Shown here piece by piece: positions 14,816 through 17,695 of a stretch of 17,695 nucleotides of DNA. The notes beneath the pieces are model-generated. The model did not search any database, was not told the origin of the DNA, and saw only the letters and a program-made list of their open reading frames with translations. The stretch spans positions 1-17,695 of the forward strand of contig DAOUGC010000182.1 of the NCBI GenBank assembly GCA_034429695.1, read 5' to 3'. Each line of letters starts with the position of its first letter. Positions within the stretch are counted from its first letter, which is position 1. This DNA is from DAOUGC01 sp034429695. GTDB taxonomy: Bacteria; Chloroflexota; Anaerolineae; Anaerolineales; Anaerolineaceae. The position numbers and the translations under genes were made by a program.

Positions 14816-15784
14816 ATGCAGTTTCGAGAACTGGGATGGACAGGACAAAAAATAAGCGTGATTGGTTATGGTTCATGGGCGGCAGGCGGTGGCGGCTGGC
14901 GCTATGCCTGGGGTCCCCAGGAGGACTCGGATTCGATTGCCGCCATTCGCAGGGCGCTTGAACTGGGCGTCAACTGGGTGGATACTGCACCGGTATACGG
15001 GCTGGGCCATTCAGAAGAAGTGGTGGCACAGGCATTACGGGGCGTCAACCCAAAGCCTTTTATTGCCACCAAACTTGGGCGAAGATGGAACGCTGAAGGC
15101 GACATCCGCGGCGACTTGACCGCCGCCAGTGTGCGTGCCGAGGTGGAAGCCAGTCTGCGCCGGTTAAACGTGGATTGTATTGATCTCATGCAGATCCACT
15201 GGCCCGACCCGGACGATCAGATTGAGGAAGGCTGGGCTGAGATGGCGCGCATGGTGCAGGAGGGCAAGTTGCGCTACATCGGGGTGTCCAACTTCAGCGT
15301 CAGCCAGATGAAACGGGTAATGCCCATCCACCCCATCGCATCCATGCAACCGCCCTACAGCATGTTGCGTCGTGAAGTGGAAGAGGAGATCCTGCCATTT
15401 TGCGCTGCCAACCAGATCGGCGTGGTGGCTTACAGTCCGCTGCAAAAGGGACTGCTGACCGGCAAGGTCACACCGGAACGTGTGGCGGCCTTCCCCGAAG
15501 ATGACCACCGCCGTAATGATTCCATGTTCCAGGAGCCGCAGTTAAGCGCCACCAACCGCATGGTGGAGGGTCTGCGTCAACTGGGCAAACCATTGGACGC
15601 AACCCCGGCGCAAATGGCAGCCGCGTGGGTGCTGCGCCGTCCTGAAGTCACTGCGGCAATTGTGGGCGGGCGCACCCCGGCTCAGGTGGAGGAGCTTGCT
15701 CCTGCCGGCGACCTGAACCTGCCGGTGGGCGTGCTCGATCAGATGGAAGCCCTGCTGCATCAACGCAATAGTGAGTCTGCCTGA
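14816..15784 (+). CDS. Aldo/keto reductase
   Basis: A 322-residue NAD(P)H-dependent oxidoreductase with the (beta/alpha)8 aldo/keto reductase fold. The catalytic tetrad is visible: D56 (WVDTAPVYG), Y61, K86 (IATKLG) and H128 (MQIHWPDP). Later motifs are GVSNFSVSQM, the NADP-binding AYSPLQKGLLTGK, and the C-terminal AAAWVLRRPEVTAAIVGGRT. The 'GLGHSEEVVAQAL' and the long loop after TKLG resemble the YhdN/IolS group. The substrate cannot be read from sequence. GGAGG (14804-14808) lies 7 bases before the ATG at 14816, which decides against the longer upstream frame. Its TGA overlaps the next ATG (TGATG), so the two are translationally coupled. Confidence 0.93.
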   Translation: MQFRELGWTGQKISVIGYGSWAAGGGGWRYAWGPQEDSDSIAAIRRALELGVNWVDTAPVYGLGHSEEVVAQALRGVNPKPFIATKLGRRWNAEGDIRGDLTAASVRAEVEASLRRLNVDCIDLMQIHWPDPDDQIEEGWAEMARMVQEGKLRYIGVSNFSVSQMKRVMPIHPIASMQPPYSMLRREVEEEILPFCAANQIGVVAYSPLQKGLLTGKVTPERVAAFPEDDHRRNDSMFQEPQLSATNRMVEGLRQLGKPLDATPAQMAAAWVLRRPEVTAAIVGGRTPAQVEELAPAGDLNLPVGVLDQMEALLHQRNSESA

Positions 15785-16404
15785 TGCATCCCATGCTTGC
15801 CACGGGGTTTATTCCCATTTTGCTGGGCATGATTGCCTACGGCCTGATCCACTCGCTGCTGGCATCCCAAACCGCCAAGCGCGTCGTGGCAGGCTGGCTG
15901 GGCGCTGATTTTGAACAGCGCTGGTACCGTCTGACTTTTAACATCATGGCAGGGGTCACGCTGCTGCCGGTGCTGGTCATGTTCCTCCTGCTGCCCGACC
16001 AGCGCATTTACGCCATCCCCATGCCGTGGGTGCTGTTTACCCTGCTGGTTCAGGCAGCCGCCGGACTTGGGTTGCTAATGGCAGTAAGCGCCACTGGCTC
16101 AGCCGAATTTCTCGGCTTGCGCCAGATGTTTCAACCACAAAAAAAACAGCCCTCCATCTTGAAGACTGGAGGGCTGTATGCTGTGGTCCGGCATCCGATT
16201 TATACGTGCAGCATCATCTTGCTATGGTTAATGCCGGTAATGTCATGGAACATGCTCGGGCTGGTGATCGGTTCAACGCTATACTTTTTCACCGGTGTGG
16301 TGTTTGAGGAACGAAAATTGCTTGCCGAGTTTGGCGAGGAATACGCCGCTTACCGCCGCTCGGTGCCGATGATCGTACCCGGCCTGCGCCGGCGCAAGGA
16401 CTGA
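15784..16404 (+). CDS. Isoprenylcysteine methyltransferase/NnrU-like integral membrane protein
   Basis: A 206-residue protein with about five membrane helices. The N-terminal half (GLIHSLLASQTAKR, then FEQRWYRLTFNI) resembles NnrU/MddA proteins. The C-terminal half has the ICMT/PEMT signature: GGLYAVVRHPIYTCS (129-143), FEERKLLAEFGEEYAAYRR (174-192) and VPMIVP, which bind S-adenosylmethionine in the membrane. It is therefore probably a SAM-dependent methyltransferase for a lipid, thiol or small hydrophobic substrate. Its start overlaps the stop of the aldo/keto reductase, suggesting a shared pathway. An 11-bp inverted repeat within codons 122-132 forms a terminator for the opposite strand. 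The gene ends 8 bases from the convergent 78-residue gene. Confidence 0.8.
   Translation: MHPMLATGFIPILLGMIAYGLIHSLLASQTAKRVVAGWLGADFEQRWYRLTFNIMAGVTLLPVLVMFLLLPDQRIYAIPMPWVLFTLLVQAAAGLGLLMAVSATGSAEFLGLRQMFQPQKKQPSILKTGGLYAVVRHPIYTCSIILLWLMPVMSWNMLGLVIGSTLYFFTGVVFEERKLLAEFGEEYAAYRRSVPMIVPGLRRRKD
16139..16176 (-). terminator. Intrinsic terminator for the 78-residue gene, inside the convergent methyltransferase gene
   Basis: On the minus strand: CAGCCCTCCA (16167-16176), a 10-base loop, TGGAGGGCTG (16147-16156), followed by eight T (16139-16146). The stem is perfect and extends one more pair. It lies about 240 bases past the stop at 16413, and no other gene on the minus strand could use it. 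On the plus strand there is no T-run. Confidence 0.8.
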
Positions 16405-16412
16405 TCATCGTT

Positions 16413-16649
16413 TCAGACCACCTGGGTCGTCATCACTCCAATCCAAAAATGGTTGGGCAGCACCTGTTTGCTGGTACGCAACTCCACACTGCCAGCACGG
16501 GTGGATTCTGACGCCAGCATGGAAGGGTGCACAAAACACACATCCGGCGAGCGCCCGTATTTCTTTTGATAATAGGCAACCGCCGCGTTCACCTTGGCGG
16601 GCAGATCGGTTTTGGGGTCGTTGTCAAACCACAACATGCCTATGTTCAT
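16413..16649 (-). CDS. Conserved-looking 78-residue protein of unknown function
   Basis: I do not recognise a named family. The 78-residue product is soluble and has no signal or membrane segment. It begins MNIGMLWFDNDPKTDLPAKV, has an amphipathic segment (AAVAYYQKKYG, 22-32), a central VCFVHPSM (37-44), and ends near LPNHFWIGV. The aromatic and Gly/Pro-rich text looks like a real folded domain. The start at 16649 has GGAGG 5 bases upstream. The longer frame to 17048 runs back through the promoter and the repeats and is not used. It has the best promoter in the window, with a perfect palindrome over the -10, so it is probably repressed under normal conditions and strongly induced. It is convergent with the methyltransferase gene. 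Confidence 0.75.
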   Translation of the reverse strand: MNIGMLWFDNDPKTDLPAKVNAAVAYYQKKYGRSPDVCFVHPSMLASESTRAGSVELRTSKQVLPNHFWIGVMTTQVV

Positions 16650-16676
16650 ACCATCCTCCACGAGTGAGTGAAACAA

Positions 16677-16704
16677 GTGTTCTATAAACAACATTATAGA
16701 ACAC
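16677..16704. promoter_or_regulatory. 28-bp palindromic operator over the -10
   Basis: GTGTTCTATAA-ACAACA-TTATAGAACAC: two perfect 11-base arms around 6 bases. It covers the -10 box of the promoter for the 78-residue gene, the position expected of a repressor site. A third related half-site, AATTGTGTTCT, is at 16732-16742 and pairs with AGAACACAATT at 16698-16708. Confidence 0.75.
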
Positions 16705-16720
16705 AATTTCCATTTGTCAA
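16693..16720 (-). promoter_or_regulatory. Near-consensus sigma70 promoter of the 78-residue gene
   Basis: On the minus strand TTGACA (16715-16720), 16 bases, TATAAT (16693-16698). Both boxes are perfect consensus. The -10 is about 43 bases before the start codon. Confidence 0.85.
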
Positions 16721-16837
16721 GTAACTTCTTCAATTGTGTTCTGACAACGGATTTGGATTCAAGACTCCTGCAACAATCGGTGGGTTGAGAGAACTTCCGC
16801 CCACCCAACCTTCCTAATGGACGAAGGCGATCAGATC

Positions 16838-16959
16838 TTCTCCTCCCCCATCGACGTTCTTTTCGATGGGGGAGGAGGGCGAATGCGCGGGAATTCCGTG
16901 CATCCAGCAAATTCTCTCGCACGCGCATTCGCACGGAGGGGGTGCTCTGACAACGGATT
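16838..16959 (+). repeat. 122-nt direct repeat, first unit
   Basis: It matches 17192-17313 at a 354-base offset with about five mismatches by eye and no gaps. It contains a 15-bp hairpin (CTCCTCCCCCATCGA, 16840-16854, with 16863-16877) and a long hairpin with arms GCGAATGCGCG and CGCGCATTCGC, then GGAGGGGGTGCTCTGACAA. Confidence 0.92.
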
Positions 16960-17052
16960 TCACGGATTTGGATTCGCGAACGGTAGGGCGCAGTAAATAA
17001 CGGTGGGCTGGAAGAACACCGCGCCAGCGAAGCTGGCGACCCACCCAACCCA

Positions 17053-17158
17053 CTGATTTTTGTGGCGGCGCACGGCGTGCGCCGAAAACGGTCATTTTGG
17101 CGGGACGGGCTCTGCCTGCCAGGGTCGATTCACGCGCTTCCTCCCACCCGTCCCCTAC
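17053..17158 (+). repeat. 106-nt repeat core, copy B
   Basis: The gap-free match of the minus strand of 6194-6299. It includes the CGGCGCAC/GTGCGCCG hairpin and the GGGACGGG/CCCGTCCC pair. It sits between the two 122-nt direct repeats. Confidence 0.9.
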
Positions 17159-17191
17159 AAATCCCAATGATTGTTGGCGTGGGGCACGTCA

Positions 17192-17313
17192 TTCTCCTCC
17201 CCCATCGACGTTCTTTTCGATGGGGGAGGTGGGCGAATGCGCGGGAAATCCGGGCATCCAGCAAATTCTCTCGCGCGCGCATTCGCACGGAGGGGGTGCT
17301 CTGACAATGGATT
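17192..17313 (+). repeat. 122-nt direct repeat, second unit
   Basis: The second unit of the pair starting at 16838. The CCTCCCCCATCGA stem (17196-17208 with 17217-17229) and both GCGAATGCGCG arms are intact. Confidence 0.92.
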
Positions 17314-17338
17314 CGGATGCAAGACTCCTGCAGCAATC

Positions 17339-17365
17339 GGTGGGCTGGAAGAACGCCAGCCCACC
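17339..17365. repeat. GGTGGGCTGG hairpin closing copy B
   Basis: A perfect 10-bp stem GGTGGGCTGG / CCAGCCCACC with a 7-base loop. It is nearly the same stem as the one at 6092-6119. Confidence 0.85.
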
Positions 17366-17467
17366 CTACCTACTACGAACGGATGCCATCCGCAGGGTGA
17401 ATTCCATATCCGCGACAGGAATGTTCTTCTTTTCCCCATGCAACCACGCGTTCCAATATTAAAACCA

Positions 17468-17510
17468 TCGCCCCATGCGTCCTTTGGTGGCACATGGGGC
17501 GAGTGATTTT
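17468..17510. terminator. Bidirectional terminator at the end of the R3H gene
   Basis: TCGCCCCATG (17468-17477) / CATGGGGCGA (17493-17502) is a perfect 10-bp stem with a 15-base loop. On the plus strand it is followed by GTGATTTTTT; on the minus strand by TGGTTTTAAT. It lies about 20 bases past the stop of the minus-strand gene. Confidence 0.75.
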
Positions 17511-17524
17511 TTGGTCAGTCGGTC

Positions 17525-17695
17525 TTACTCTCTGAAGATGCGCACGCGGCGGTTGGGCTCGCGCCCGTAGGAATGGGACACCAGTTGCGCCTGACGGGCC
17601 ATCTCATGCTGCATGCGCCGCACGGCGGCGGTGGCGGGCGGCAGGTCCACCCAGCGCTGCCCGTTGAGTACCGTATCAATTGCCTGGCGGGTTTG
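17525..17695 (-). CDS. Probable R3H-domain nucleic-acid-binding ATPase, C-terminal 56 residues
   Basis: A frame enters from the right edge and ends at the TAA at 17525-17527. The 56 residues include WVDLPPATAAVRRMQHEMAR, then QAQLVSHSYG, and end in GREPNRRVRIFRE. 'DLPPR....R..QH.....LVSHSxGREPxRRVRIY' is the typical end of R3H domains, which bind single-stranded nucleic acid, as found at the C-terminus of a Chloroflexi/cyanobacterial AAA ATPase related to SpoIIIAA/Ycf45. The conserved R..H spacing (VRRMQHEMA) supports this. The ATPase part lies outside the window, so the whole-protein name is an inference; a Jag/KhpB-like protein is the alternative. Confidence 0.65.
   Translation of the reverse strand, partial: QTRQAIDTVLNGQRWVDLPPATAAVRRMQHEMARQAQLVSHSYGREPNRRVRIFRE

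Larger units (their letters stand above)
16741..17366 (+). repeat. Hairpin-rich composite non-coding repeat, copy B
   Basis: This is the main content of the gene-free stretch 16650-17524. It has the same module order as copy A but on the opposite strand, with one section duplicated and an additional GCGAATGCGCG/CGCGCATTCGC hairpin that copy A lacks. In order: CTGACAACGGATTTGGATTC (16741-16760); a GGTGGG..CCCACC hairpin; the CTCCCCCATCGA hairpin; the GCGAATGCGCG hairpin; GGAGGGGGTGCTC (16935-16947); CTGACAACGG; a nested CGCCAG hairpin (17022-17038); the GGCGCAC hairpin (17066-17084); the GGGACGGGC pair; then the second round ending in the GGTGGGCTGG hairpin. From 17367 to 17460 I see nothing notable. 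Confidence 0.85.

Noticed and set aside
14706..14876. Longer N-terminus of the GT-C-like protein, and the upstream extension of the aldo/keto reductase to 14627
   Set aside because: Both would overlap each other and the promoter region; internal starts at 14705 and 14816 fit the family N-termini, and 14816 has a strong ribosome site.
16650..17048. N-terminal extension of the 78-residue protein to 211 residues
   Set aside because: It would be translated from DNA upstream of the consensus promoter and operator and through the repeats; the start at 16649 has a proper GGAGG.
6092..17366. The two repeat blocks as ends of a composite transposon
   Set aside because: No transposase, no target-site duplication visible, and the genes between are ordinary chromosomal ones; inverted dispersed repeats are the simpler reading.
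16741..17366. A CRISPR array
   Set aside because: Units are long, only partly repeated, hairpin-based and without regular spacers; no cas genes.

Overview
The window looks like a piece of chromosome from an Anaerolineae-type Chloroflexi bacterium. This is inferred from the mix of genes: a very long secreted beta-helix protein with an Ala/Pro/Glu-rich stalk, DsbA-cyclophilin lipoproteins, a large GT-C-like membrane protein, and the tail of what looks like an R3H-domain ATPase. No rRNA, tRNA, CRISPR array, transposase or phage gene was recognised.

Left part (1-1301): a minus-strand cluster reading off the left edge. It has an XRE-cupin regulator, a 76-residue glycine/arginine-rich zinc-ribbon protein, and the first 53 codons of a probable NifU-like Fe-S scaffold. 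A sigma70-type promoter lies in front of the regulator. A divergent promoter (1449-1476) drives a 1507-residue secreted right-handed beta-helix protein (1534-6057), which ends at a strong hairpin.

Middle (6058-12611), all on the plus strand: a 0.5 kb non-coding block of hairpin-rich repeats; thymidylate kinase; two tandem paralogous lipoproteins, each joining a DsbA-like thiol oxidoreductase to a cyclophilin prolyl isomerase; a PrsW-like membrane protease whose start overlaps the stop of the second lipoprotein; a DedA membrane protein; and a PlsC acyltransferase. Most of this set acts in the envelope: oxidative folding and proline isomerisation outside the membrane, intramembrane proteolysis, and lipid synthesis or transport.

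Right part (12615-17695): a 696-residue GT-C-like membrane protein on the minus strand, convergent with plsC; a divergent aldo/keto reductase coupled by overlap to an isoprenylcysteine-methyltransferase-like membrane protein; and a 78-residue conserved-looking protein of unknown function on the minus strand, behind a near-consensus promoter overlapped by a perfect 28-bp palindrome. After this comes 0.9 kb of non-coding DNA with a second, inverted and partly duplicated copy of the hairpin repeat block, then a bidirectional terminator and the C-terminus of a probable R3H protein running in from the right edge.

The most unusual things are: (i) the modular non-coding repeat family in inverted orientation about 10 kb apart; (ii) the tandem DsbA-cyclophilin lipoproteins; (iii) the palindromic operator over the promoter of the 78-residue gene; (iv) intrinsic terminators placed inside the coding sequence of the facing gene at both convergent junctions; and (v) the repeated two-cysteine loops in the giant beta-helix protein. 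All assignments are by reading motifs; no database search was possible.
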